The translations under genes and the position numbers were made by a program. The notes below the pieces were generated by a model. The model saw only the letters and a list, made by a program, of their open reading frames with translations, did not search any database and was not told the origin of the DNA. Of a DNA stretch of 64,000 nucleotides, positions 48,991 to 60,000 are shown piece by piece. This DNA is from Buxus sempervirens (Eukaryota; Streptophyta; Magnoliopsida; Buxales; Buxaceae), in contig OX387195.1 in NCBI GenBank assembly GCA_947561395.2, positions 25,683,126-25,747,125 of the forward strand. The letters run 5' to 3'. Numbering within the stretch: the stretch's first letter is position 1; the number at the start of each line of letters is the position of its first letter.

Positions 48991-49484
48991 TTTTTTTTGG
49001 TAGGAAAGATGCCTAGGCATTTTCATTTTAAAAGATCTAAAGTACATCAATAGAAACCAAAACAGAGAAAATACAAGATGACTCTATCAACATATTGATT
49101 ACAGATGCTAAATTAACTGAGAAACATGAGTCCGATAAGAAACATTGGAGATTGCTCCTACAAATAAGGGATTCAGGCTAGTGGTAGATGCCACTCTAGC
49201 CCATGGGAAACCATCACTAACGCCTGAGAATGGGTCCGCATGAATGCGGCTTAGTAAACCCAACAAGGGGGAAATCAATGCTGGAACGGCAACAAGAGGG
49301 TTAGTATTTGAAACAACACTAACCCAAGCAAGAAGCAAATCTGCTCGGGATGGTAAATGAGGGACCAGGCTTCCAAACAACCAACACCTGGATTGAAAGC
49401 AAAAGATTACCGTTGTACATGGAAAACAGAACCAAACAACGGATATTGAGCAGAACCAAAAACAAATCGACCTTCGAACAGATC
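48991..49484 (-). mobile_element. Polyadenylated retro-insertion of unknown source, with 13-base target duplication
   Basis: Both sides carry the 13-base direct repeat atttttagtactt (48978-48990 and 49485-49497). Directly after the left copy comes a T run of at least eight, that is, a poly(A) tail on the minus strand. Between them is about 490 bases of higher-GC sequence, ending in a 3'-UTR-like part ('cttttaaaatgaaaatgcc' on the minus strand). A frame of about 90 codons on the minus strand (49380-49108) precedes that tail; its product (SRADLLLAWVSVVSNTNPL and onward) resembles no reverse transcriptase or RNase H that I know. It is either a 5'-truncated LINE of an unfamiliar clade, a SINE, or a retrocopy of a cellular transcript. 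It sits at the edge of MITE family B. Confidence 0.8.
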
Positions 49485-49555
49485 ATTTTTAGTACTTAAA
49501 ATTACGAGAATAACCAACAAAGCATTAATGCTTCTAACAACGTTTTTTTCACACA

Positions 49556-49720
49556 AAATTGGTTTTTAGTTTAAGTTTTTATAAATAACTATGATTCAGT
49601 CACCAAATTTTGGTAATTAGAAATTTTGGTAATTCTTCAAGAAATGCCCTCAAAACACTTCTTGATCTCATTAAGACTTCATGACAAACAAATTATTTTA
49701 AAATTATGCTAAAAGCCTTT
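49556..49720. mobile_element. Single end of a MITE family B element
   Basis: The segment starts 'aaaattggtttttagttt' and continues with 'gattcagtca' and 'aatgccctcaaaacac', matching the left parts of the other family B copies. The opposite end was not located. Confidence 0.4.
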
Positions 49721-49937
49721 TTTTGGGAAAAAAAAATCCATCATAAGAGTAGAACGACAACGATTTTGAAAAATATTCCTTATTTTAAATTATCAATTAT
49801 TTGATGACTAGATTAGAATTATAATTAAAAAGTATAACTCAAAACCGAAGTTACATTTATCTTATAATGGGTTAAGCGGTCAACAAGTCAAGCACGTCGT
49901 AGAAGAGTTGACTATACGCGAGCAGGTCGATAGAAAA

Positions 49938-50318
49938 GATTTAGTTGGTAAAGTTTTGAGTTTTAACTTTTAATATATCTTTATCAACATAATTAATTTT
50001 TAGTGCAATTTCACTATTACAAATCAATTATTCCAAAAATGCCCTTATGTCACTTATCCAAATTACTTGTACAAGCTATTTTAAACTTATACAAGTAATA
50101 AAACAAGTTAATTTTTAACTTGTACAAGTCATTTTATTACTTGTATAAGTCTCAAATAGCTTGTACAAGTCAATTTATTACTTGTATAAGTCTCGAAAGT
50201 AAATTGTATAAGGGTATTTTTGGAAGGATTTATCCGTAATAGTGAAATGATATTAAAAATTAATTATTTTGATAAAGGTATATTAAAATTTAAAATTCAA
50301 ATTTTACCGACTAAATCT
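49938..50318. mobile_element. MITE family A, copy 3
   Basis: The terminal inverted repeats 'aagatttagttggtaaagtt' and (inverted) 'aagatttagtcggtaaaatt' enclose several alternating palindromes 'cttgtacaag' and 'cttatacaag'. Sequence just inside the ends ('tttatcaacataattaatttttagtg') matches the other two family A copies. Confidence 0.75.
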
Positions 50319-51494
50319 TAAATAGTTTGATAAAATACCACTAAAAATTAAATTCCCCTGGAATCAAACTTTCCTTTTTTTTATACTAGTTGGGTGCCCG
50401 TGCTTCGCACGGGTACGTGGTGTAAAATGATTTTTAATGAAAATAATTCTGATTCAGTCCATTAATTCTTGCTAATTGAAAATTAGTGATATTTTTAGAT
50501 ATAATTATGAATCTATACCCCCTCCTTGCCCTTTCAAAGAAATTCTTTTTTTTCCTTTTTTGAAGTTTTGTATTTAGATTTGATAGATGGATAAACTAAC
50601 ATATGATAATCAAAAGGTGCTAGGGAATAGTTTTGCAACAGAATTAGTTTTGAAAGAATTTGAGGCTGTTATGACCTGGCCTAAAAAATTCTCAAGTTTT
50701 GTCTTTTTATTTATGAATCTTTCCCATTCCTAGCTCTCCAATGTATAAGTCTTGACTTGGCCTAAAAAATAATGGAACCGAGATTTATTGCAATTAGAGT
50801 TAAACTAAATAACTATATCTTCTAATGACTACACTTCAAACCATACCATTTCGAATTCGTTGTCAACATCACAGTCTTCATTGTTCCTTCGTTGTTCGAT
50901 TTATTCAAAAGGATCATCTTTGAAATCGACTGTCATAATAATCATCAAGCATGAAATCTAGATCGTCGTTCTGATACAGTGCCATATTGGCAACAAATCT
51001 TCTCGATAATGCATCAAGAACATCATTTATACAAGAACCAACCTTGAAAGAATGTCCTAACACGTTTTAACAAATGAATATTTAATGGATGCTTCCATGC
51101 AAAAGCAATAGACAAATAAAATCAGAAATCTATGGATGAGTTTCCGTAGCCTGGGTTGGCGTGTTTTAACTGCCTTTTTTGAGAAGCAGAAAATCAATCT
51201 TATCATCAGAATCAAGTAATGAAAAGAGAACAACAGTAATCAAAATTTAAAGAACGGCATCTCAAGCACAAAACTTATAACAACTAAACCCAGCTATACC
51301 TTTTATCCTCAACTTCAAGGCTTCTTCAGATCAGAGGGACATCTAAATTGATGGCTTCCATGGCTTCTCACAGACCAACCCAATTCTTTCAAAGTTGTAT
51401 AGGTTCATTAATTATTAAACAACTTACAAGCAATGATCAGCAAAGGAGAGAGCATGTGAAGCAGAGGAGGAGGCAGCAGAGTTGTAGTTTTTAC

Positions 51495-51530
51495 TCAACT
51501 AAGATACCCATGCTTCGCATGGGTACATGG
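51495..51530 (-). mobile_element. Second Helitron-like 3' terminus
   Basis: The minus strand reads CATTTTACACCATGTACCCA, a stem-loop CCCATGCGAAGCATGGG, then TATCTTAG. The terminus at 50396 has the same hairpin type and shares the preceding 'cattttacacca.gtaccc'. The last bases are CTTAG rather than CTAG, so the end is altered or not exact. It implies a nested or duplicated end of one Helitron family. Confidence 0.55.
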
Positions 51531-53993
51531 TGTAAAATGCCTTTTCTCAATCAAATGGGGCCAGCAATCACGATAAAGATAAATACAATGAGAGTCCAAA
51601 ACAACATATAATATGATTAAATAATTTAGAGGCTCAGTTGACATCATTTATCGAGAGCCATCAACATTTTGCTAATAAAAGTGCAAATAACAAAACACTT
51701 TCAGAGAGAACTCCAAAAGGTATGAATTGCAGCTTGATTAAACAAAATGAAAATGTATACATGCAGAAAGTAAAACAGCATTTATGTTTAGGTATCATAA
51801 GCAGCACTGTATATCAGAGTTTGGAAGAATTTTCTGGATAACTTCTAGCAAGATGCAAAAAAGGATTCAAGTCCTTTAAGTAAAAGTTGACTTGGAAAAT
51901 AACAAAAATGGTTCAACTATGTTTTTGAAATAATTTCTATAGAGGCACGACCAAAGATGAATATTTTACTGTGAATAGTACACTAAAAAAACATGAAATT
52001 ATCTTTGTATCTTTTGATTACTTTTGACACAAGTTGAATGTGCTCTATTTCTTGTGCAAGATGAGATGTAAAATAACCATGCCTAACAATTGCAGATTCT
52101 TTATGTTCTCCACATATCTGCATTGAACATGCATCAAACTAATCGCACAACCACACAAATTTTTATAAGAAAACTTTACGAGATTACGAATGACATAATA
52201 TATTACTATATGGTAAATAAAAAACAAATATTAAAGGGACAAAAAAGTTGCATATTTGATCCCAATTATAAAAACCAAAATTTGCCCAAATTGCAGTGCA
52301 AATCTATTGATCTTTCTTGTCCCTTTTTTTTAGATCATTACCCTAGGAAATTACATAAAGAGATACCATTTTGGATTCTTTGCATATATTCTTGTTATTA
52401 TTGCAATTATGCCCATATAATTGTCAGGAGGCAACAGTCAGTTTCCTTCTTTCTTTTTTTTGGGTGTTGGCAACAGGCCTAATTCAATAAAATATTCATT
52501 GTCCTCAAGTGCTTGGTGTTTTCTGGAAGAGTTGTAACTTGTTAAAGATCGTCAACCTATCTAACCTAGCTAGCAAGTGAAAAACATGAACCACTATCCC
52601 ACCCAAATGATGGTGGTGCTGGGTGAGATGATGAGTTGGTTCAGATTTTGCAACTCCTAATGATGGATTCATAGTGGAAACATACTTATTCAAAAGCTCA
52701 GTAAAACATAGATCCATGCCTAGCCATCCACATGCCCCCTCATACTATAGGTCAGTAGGATTGTGCTACCCAGTAGACCATCCCAATAGACCATTGCAAG
52801 AACAAATCCATCTTGTATGGCTCAATGGATTGGTTTCCAAGATCCATCTCAGCCACGCCCTGGCTTTCAGTGACAAGTCACACTAACCCGGTTGGCCATG
52901 TTAAAAGTCCTCTTCTCTCATTCTCCAACCCATTATATATATAAATAGGTTTTGTTTCAAGTGAAAGAGGATACAAACCTTAGCTTTTTCTACTTGATGG
53001 ATGCCTTTGGCCTGGGAAATTTCCTTTTAATATTGCAGCACTTGCAAACAACTTTTGAACCTAAGGCTAGCATTTCAAGATATATAACTTGAATGAGGTT
53101 CCCCACCATGGATGGTCATCAACTGAATGCCTTTGTTCTGTTCCGGACAAAGAATAGGAAACCCTTTAAACTGAGACCATACTTCCCTCTGGAAGTTGTT
53201 CCAAAGATGTTGATTCAAGGAAAAAAAAAACAAAGAGAACAAAGATTAGTAATAAAAAAAAAGGCTTATTTGCTCTTACTGTTAGAGTATCTAGAACTAA
53301 AAACACAACAACAAAAAGTTCTTCTCTTGTCCTTACTTGATATAATATGGAAAGAAGAAATGGTGTGGACTAAATAGACCAAATATCAGTATGGACACTA
53401 CCCCAGCATGTTATATCCGATTAAAAAAGTGCTGATAATCATTCCAGGGAAAAAAATTATCGACATTCACATAAATCCAAAATTTAATTAACTCTTGAAC
53501 TTCATCCAAATATTAATTGGGAGAGGAGAACAGGGCAGACAGAAAAAGAAAGAAGAGATTACTATAATAAATAACTTACTTGGGAGAGAAGGCAGAGTAG
53601 CTAACAGCATATATGAATAAAAATAAAAGTTTAGAGCCTTCTGATACAACATAAAGAATTTGTTGCTTATGTTGTCAATCAAAACTTTATGCATTATCTT
53701 CCTTCACTTATACTAAGGCAAAATTTCATAGGATTCCTTGGCTTTAAATTGTAGAACTTTAAATGGACATACTAAACCAACTTCACTTCAATTTGGGAAG
53801 AATTATTAGAATTTTATTACACCAAAGTAGAGATGGCTTGTACAATTTTTGAAATTTTATTAAGCAAAAATGATTTCGAGGTAAACAGAAGAACTACACT
53901 TGAATCTACAAAAAAGCTCACAACATTTGATGATCTAATTCAAAAAGAAAAAAAAGAGGACAGCAATACAAAGATTAACAGACTCTTAAAACT

Positions 53994-55865
53994 CTATTTC
54001 AAGCCCACTTCCAATAAGGACATAAGACCCGCCCCTAGAAGTGAAGCATTTGCCCTTAAATGAAGCTTTCCATTGCTTTGCATCTTTGGATTCATAAAAT
54101 CAGCTGCAAGTAGATCGACAAGAGCCATGTATATCAAAATCCCAGCTGAGGCAGCATTTAAAACGCCTTCAACGATAAGAGCAGTTGGGCTATTCTCATC
54201 ATAGACTTTTGTTATTCTGAAACCAATTGCAATCCCAACTGGGGTGGTAAGGGAGAAGAAGAGTGCCATTATCATGATAGCTCGAGATTTGAATTTCACC
54301 TATGAATGAAAGTACACATAATATATTAATACAATGATAGGCATTTTTTAAGCATAGTTTATCATATCATCGTTCAAAACAAAACAATGGAACAAAGAAA
54401 GCCCATAAAAGGTTATATAACCAAACAAAGATAATCATCTGGCTCCTGGAAATGAAAAATACTCAACCAAAACAAAGTCTTAATTGCTGGTCCTAAACCA
54501 TAGCAGTTCCATTCAGACAGAGCTGAAATTTATTTTGTCCTACATCTGCTTGACTTTAGACAACCATTTGATATGTCAGGTTAGGATTCATTTAATGGGT
54601 TTCGAAATGATAGACTACTGGAGGCAAACATTGAATCAACTTGGTTGGTGATAGTTTGAGAAGAACCCACATAAGAACCCCAAATTATGTTAGGGATGAC
54701 AGCTAGGTCCTAGATGTAAAAGTACATAGAGATATAAAAAATTAAACCAATTTATATAAGATATGATAGAGTTGGTACCTCAGTAATGCATCCACCAAGT
54801 CCCATGCCCTCAAAAAATTGATGGAAAGTCAACGCTCCTACAAGAGGCCTTATTGTTTGAGGGCTTTCAGAAGCAATCAAAGAAATTCCAATGATAACTG
54901 AATGAACCACAATGCCCAATTCCAGCACCTAAAAAACAGCCATCAACAACAGAACTCTTTAGACTTGGATTTGATAGGAAGACTATGATGAAATGAGGAG
55001 ATGAATTGAACCACAAAAAGATGAAACAAAATTTTCTTGGGTAATTCAAAGACGAGTCTTGCTTTATACTGTTTTGGTTAAAATCCAAGAAAGAAAAGAG
55101 AGCATAGGAAACCCTGTTAAAATCTCTACTTGAAAGTTAAAAAACAAAATTACTGTAAAAATGATATTTTTAGAGAAAACAATTAAATCATGAAAGATAA
55201 ATTTTTCTTGGGTAATTCAAAGATCAGTCTTGCTTTAAACTGTTTTGGTTAGAATCCAAGAACCAACCGAAGAAGAAAAAAAAATAAAGAAGCAGAAAAC
55301 AGAGGATAGGAAACCCTGTTAAAATATCTACTTGGAATTAAAAAGAAAAAACAAATCAAATGTCTGTAAAAAAAGATATTCTTAGAGAAAACAAGTGAAT
55401 CATAAAAACATTACCACACCATATTTCGAATATTTCAGAGAAAGGAGAAAAGGGAAAACAGTGATTGCATTCATGAAATTGGGATCTTCAAATTTCAGAT
55501 TTTTCAAAGAACTATTTGACAAAATCTAATACAACCAACAACCCATTCAGCAAAAGCGAATTAATATCAAAAAGGTTCCATTAAGCATATGCTGTAATTT
55601 GCTGCAGTCTCACCTGTGTTATGACTCGATGCCGAATGAGCTCGAAAGAACCAGAGCTTTCCGATGACAAGGCCGACCCATGTGATCTCTTATAAAAACC
55701 CGAAGCCAAACAATCCACCATTAACGTCCCAATCACCGACCACATGTGACGAAACCGGTGAACGGGATCTTTGCCCACGGTTTTCTTTTAAACACGGCGA
55801 CATCAAGTTCTCAAACGCATCCGGCAAAACCTGGATGAACCCAGTGATGGGACAGCGAATCAATA
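53994..55865 (-). pseudogene. ZIP metal-transporter gene fragment, C-terminal half, frameshifted
   Basis: Three recognisable exons of a plant ZIP (Zn/Fe-regulated transporter-like) gene, with introns still present. The first is about 55865-55614, from GFIQVLPDAFENLMSPCLKE to IRHRVITQ. The second is 54928-54779, an intact 50-codon exon including [12 protein letters not shown] and [15 protein letters not shown]. The third is 54299-53994, including [13 protein letters not shown] and [18 protein letters not shown]. The N-terminal membrane segments are absent. Frame is lost in the first exon, after CLKEN and again near the CGTCACATGTGG stretch. It is lost again shortly before the expected stop, where the fragment reads LLEVGLK. 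Absence of the first half plus several small deletions argue that it is a non-functional copy. Retained introns show capture at DNA level, as Helitrons do, not via mRNA. Confidence 0.85.
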
Positions 55866-56319
55866 GAACAGACAAGGGAGAGGAATTAATCAGATGAGAA
55901 GCAGGTGAAGCATCATGGTAGACCCATTTTCTCTCAATGCTGAAAAAATCAAAACAAGCTTACGAAAAATTATGATTTTTATTACCTCTCAAACAAGGGG
56001 CGAAAGATGAGTAACCAAAATGAAAAGTTCGGTTTTCTAAAACTCATCAGAAAGAACAATCCAAATCGGAGTTTCCTCAGAAAAACGATATTGATTAGCA
56101 ATCCTCTTCCAATAGTAGAAAATCAAAAGAACACTGAGTAAATCTCCAGCTAGAAAAGAACACATAAACTGGATCGAACTCTTACCTTTTCTCATATGGT
56201 TTTCTCTGTTTCTATAAGTAAAATACAATCTGTGCTTGAGCCCGTAGTTGCAGGAAGTCGAAGAGGGTAAATGAACCGGCGAACAACTCTGTTAAGACGG
56301 TAGAAGTTACAGCAATCAT

Positions 56320-56680
56320 GCCAGTAGCACAGAGAAGAGGAGATGCAGTTGGCGGTAGAAGATAGAACATGGAATCAGGTGAAGCAGGTGGCGGTAGAAG
56401 AGGAGACGCTCATGAAACAGGCAAGCGGTGAAGCAAGTGAAGCATCTGGAATGCAAACAGGGCGGTGAAGCAGCTGAAGCAGCCGAAACGCAGGCAAGCA
56501 GATGAAGCAGGCACCTGGAAAGCATGCAGGACACTGAAGCACGTGGTCGGTGAGCGGCGACGAAGCAGGTGCTGTCGCTGAAGCTGGCGGTAGAAAATAG
56601 ACGCTGGAGAGGCGGACAGACAGCGAAGAAGCAGGTGACAAGCAGGTCAAGCAGCTTGGTAGAAAAGCAGGACACTGTCC
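56320..56680. repeat. Degenerate GAAGCAGGTG-type tandem repeats
   Basis: Many imperfect copies of 'gaagcaggtg', 'gaagcagctgaagc' and 'aggcaagc' in about 340 bases, close to the 5' end of the Helitron candidate. Long open frames on the minus strand here come from this low-complexity repeat and are not genes. Confidence 0.7.
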
Positions 56681-57030
56681 CTTTTATATTAGGTATAGAT
56701 ATATAGGTATTGATATTGATATTGAAACGGACAAATAAAGCGTCAGTGACGGATCATTTTTTAAATAAAATATTGGAAATAGAGCGACGTCATCAAACTG
56801 CCATTTATATTATATAGCCCCGAGACCTGGACAAACATTCCCTAACAGAGCATCTGAGGCTCCCAGCATCGAATCTCTCTAGGCTTACCCGACACGCGAA
56901 GGATTTTGAATCATAAAAGGAAGCCTCACTGTACAACTGCTACTGTAGTTTCGATTTCTCCCGCTCTCTGTCTCTCTCTTTCTCAATCTTGCCGGCGAGC
57001 GATCTGTTGTGGTAGTTTCCTCGACAAAGA

Positions 57031-60000
57031 ATGGAAGGATCTTTAGGCTCAGGTTCTCGCCCAAGGATCATGGTAACTAACGACGACGGAATCGATGCAC
57101 CTGGTCTGAGAGCTCTGGTTCAGGTCTTGGTATCGACTGATCTGTACGAGGTCCAGGTCTGCGCACCTGATTCGTAAGTTTTGGATGATCCTTTCTTCTT
57201 TTTGTTTACGTTGTCATTTTCTTTGTTTTTGTTTTTAGTTTGCATTTTGCATTTTGTGGATATATTCATGTGTTGGATCGTGCTGCGTGTTGGAATTGAT
57301 ATCTTTTATGTAATTTGTTTTGGTAGAATTTTTTATAGATTAAGCTTGGATTATCTGAATGCTGAATTGGAAGGGTTGTTAAGCGATATTGTGTTGGACA
57401 GTATTTTTAATCTTGAGTGGTCTTGTGATATATTTCTGGGAATTTATTTATTTTAATCTCTGGCTTGTGCCTGGTGGTTCCGCTATTCTGTTATCATTAT
57501 AGTGTTTTTGGAATTGTGATTACTGAAATTCTGTTAATATTCAAGGTTTATGTGCTTCTGATGTTTAAAGCAGAAGAAACTGAGAATAGCTTTCTAATGT
57601 TTATGCTGTTTGATTTTTTACATTACATACAAACTCACATGGATTAGAGCATATACCGTATGTGTGTGTATCTTTGCTGCTGTCCAAAACTTATTTAGTG
57701 AAAACTATTAGAAATCAACAAGTTCCTCGATAATATAAAGCAGGCTTTCCCCAAATGTATGGAATTCAAAGAAAATGGGCTTCTTTCGGGATTCCTAAAT
57801 TTTTTTTTCTATAATGTTAGGTCTTTAATTGTCCCTTTATATATATATATATATATATATATATTCTTTTGGGTGACTTGAAAATATAAGACAGAAATAG
57901 ATAGCTGTGAATAAGATATGGACCTAGGGCTACTGATGAGACAAGATTTTCCCAACTCTAGAATGACTTTTAAACCGTGGATTAGGTTTATGCTCGAGTT
58001 TGGTCCAGCTCACTGAGATTGGTAGGATCAAACTCAGCCTGTTAAAAGCTCAATTTGTCCTAATTGATCAAAATGAAAAAATTGGGTTTTTACTGGCCTG
58101 ATACTAAAGCTCTGCTTTACAGCAATCATTGATCACATGGGCCCAAAGTCTTTTAACTACAGATCTGCAAAATACTGAAGTTGCTAGCTTACTCGGTCAA
58201 TCCTACTAGTGGTCATACTCAGTGGTGCAACCAGGACTCCAAATTTGGGGGGGCAAAAAAAATTTTCAATTAACATTTCTCATGAAATATAGAAATTTCA
58301 ATGAGTTAGGAGGGGCAAACCAGAAATTTTAGGGGGGGCAAAACATAAATTTTAATTAAAACATATAAAATATATATATATTTTTTTAATTAAAAAATAA
58401 AAGTTAGGGGGGGTGGGTGGGGAAGCAATTGCCCCCTCTAGCTCTAACGTGGTTCCGCCACTGGTCATACTAGAGATTTTGGTTTGAGTCTTGTGGCTTG
58501 AATATTGACGTCATGCTAATTTCATAGTAATTCTAGTGCCTCTCTAAACACCAAAAGAAAATAGAAATTATAAAAAAATCTATGGCACCCGTCTATTTGT
58601 TATATGTAACATAAATAATTAAAATTTTAAATAATGATGTATTTATTTTTGAAAATCACAGTCATTAATTTTTTTCTCTTCTTATTAGTAAAAGGTTGCA
58701 TTATGGATGAATATATAAAAAGAGTGAGTAAATAAGAATGTGTGAAATTTGCCAATGATACCCATGTCATTCACTCTCCCTAAGGTGTTAGTCATTATAT
58801 TGGCATTACCTGCAATGTACAGGGCCTAGACTTTTGAATATCCTCTTCCACTGCACCTACTTAATTGCTTATCACCGTGGTACTGGCACACGGACTTAAT
58901 CATCCAGCATGGTTTTAAGTTTTGGCAGAAACTGATATGTAAGTACATACATATATGTGTACGTGTGTGCCCACGCGTGTGTAGTGGTCTTGAAATATTG
59001 GCACAAAACTTGTTAAGTATGCTGATACCTAGGAAAATACTTAGATTTCTCGAGTTTTCCTTTTTAATTAGTGATCCCAATATGTATTGGTTTTGGCGGG
59101 GTCTGGAACCCAAGTCCAAAACCGGTGCTTAAATTCATGTAGGTGAAAAGCTTTACAATTAGAAATCCTAATTTGTTCAATATTTGAAGCATTATACTCC
59201 ACCATTGACCACAGTTTTTTGCATCTGATTTGTCTTCATTGGATCTTTGAGATCTTTTAGTTTTAAAGTTTTGGATTATGGCTTGTTGAAGTGGCAGCTA
59301 ACTGTTTGAATGGTCAATATTTATTTGTTTGATTACAGGTGTGATTATGTGGTACACACAGTAGTGTAGCCATTTAATTGTTTTAGTTTATTGGTGCAAT
59401 ATTCTGAGTTCTTGCACAGCCATTTCAGTTGGCATGGGTATTTCATTTCAATAATGTCATTACCTTTTCCAGGGATAAGTCAGCTGCTAGTCATAGCATT
59501 ACTTGGCGTCATCCTATTTCTGTTAAGCAGATAAAAATTGAGGGAGCAACAGCGTATGCAGTTTCTGGTATGTTATTTTGTTGTGAAAATGACTTGTTTG
59601 TTCGTGTAAAGTGAAGACATAGGGAGGTGATGTGAGATGATATTCATTGAAAGATCCAAAAGGGTAAGGAAAGACCATAAAGAACTTGGATGAAGTCAAA
59701 TAGAAAGAATCTGAATATCCATATGCTAAATAAATATATGGTTTTTGATCTATTCGGATGGAGGAACAGGATTCATGTTACCAATCCCAATATAAGCCAT
59801 TTAGTGATTTACTAACTGTTTGAATGAACAGAGATACATGTTCGGAAATGATTCTCTCAAATCTCAACAATCAAGGCTGCAGCCATAAAATTTAATAAAT
59901 GAATGTGTGTTTGTCATATCAGATGTGGGATGCATTTTTTTCTTTTTCTAATGGTTCTATTTTATGAGAGGTTCCCATTGTCCCGCTGAAAGTAGTTACT

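Larger units (their letters stand above)
50396..56699 (-). mobile_element. Non-autonomous Helitron candidate, 6.3 kb, carrying a captured gene fragment
   Basis: Read on the minus strand the 5' end is TCTATACCTAATATAAAAGG at 56699, preceded by A. The 3' end is a perfect stem-loop CCCGTGCGAAGCACGGG followed by CACCCAACTAG at 50396 and then T. The TC start, CTAG end, subterminal hairpin and A/T insertion site are the defining Helitron features. No Rep/helicase frame is present. Inside lie a ZIP transporter gene fragment (53994-55865) and a GAAGCAGGTG-type degenerate repeat near the 5' end. A second, related hairpin end lies at about 51495-51530. The true 3' end could therefore be there, with 50396-51495 belonging to another member of the same family. 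Confidence 0.7.

Noticed and set aside
50850..51070. Minus-strand text that reads like a protein piece (ALSRRFVANMALYQNDD)
   Set aside because: A short stretch is open but is bounded by stops and belongs to no family I recognise; it may be another captured fragment in the Helitron but cannot be supported.
53833..54063. Plus-strand frame overlapping the third ZIP exon
   Set aside because: Antisense to a clearly recognisable ZIP exon; no homologue known to me.
56316..56675. 119-codon Cys/Leu-rich minus-strand frame
   Set aside because: Product of the degenerate GAAGCAGGTG repeat; the Cys/Leu richness is due to the repeat unit, not a peptide gene.
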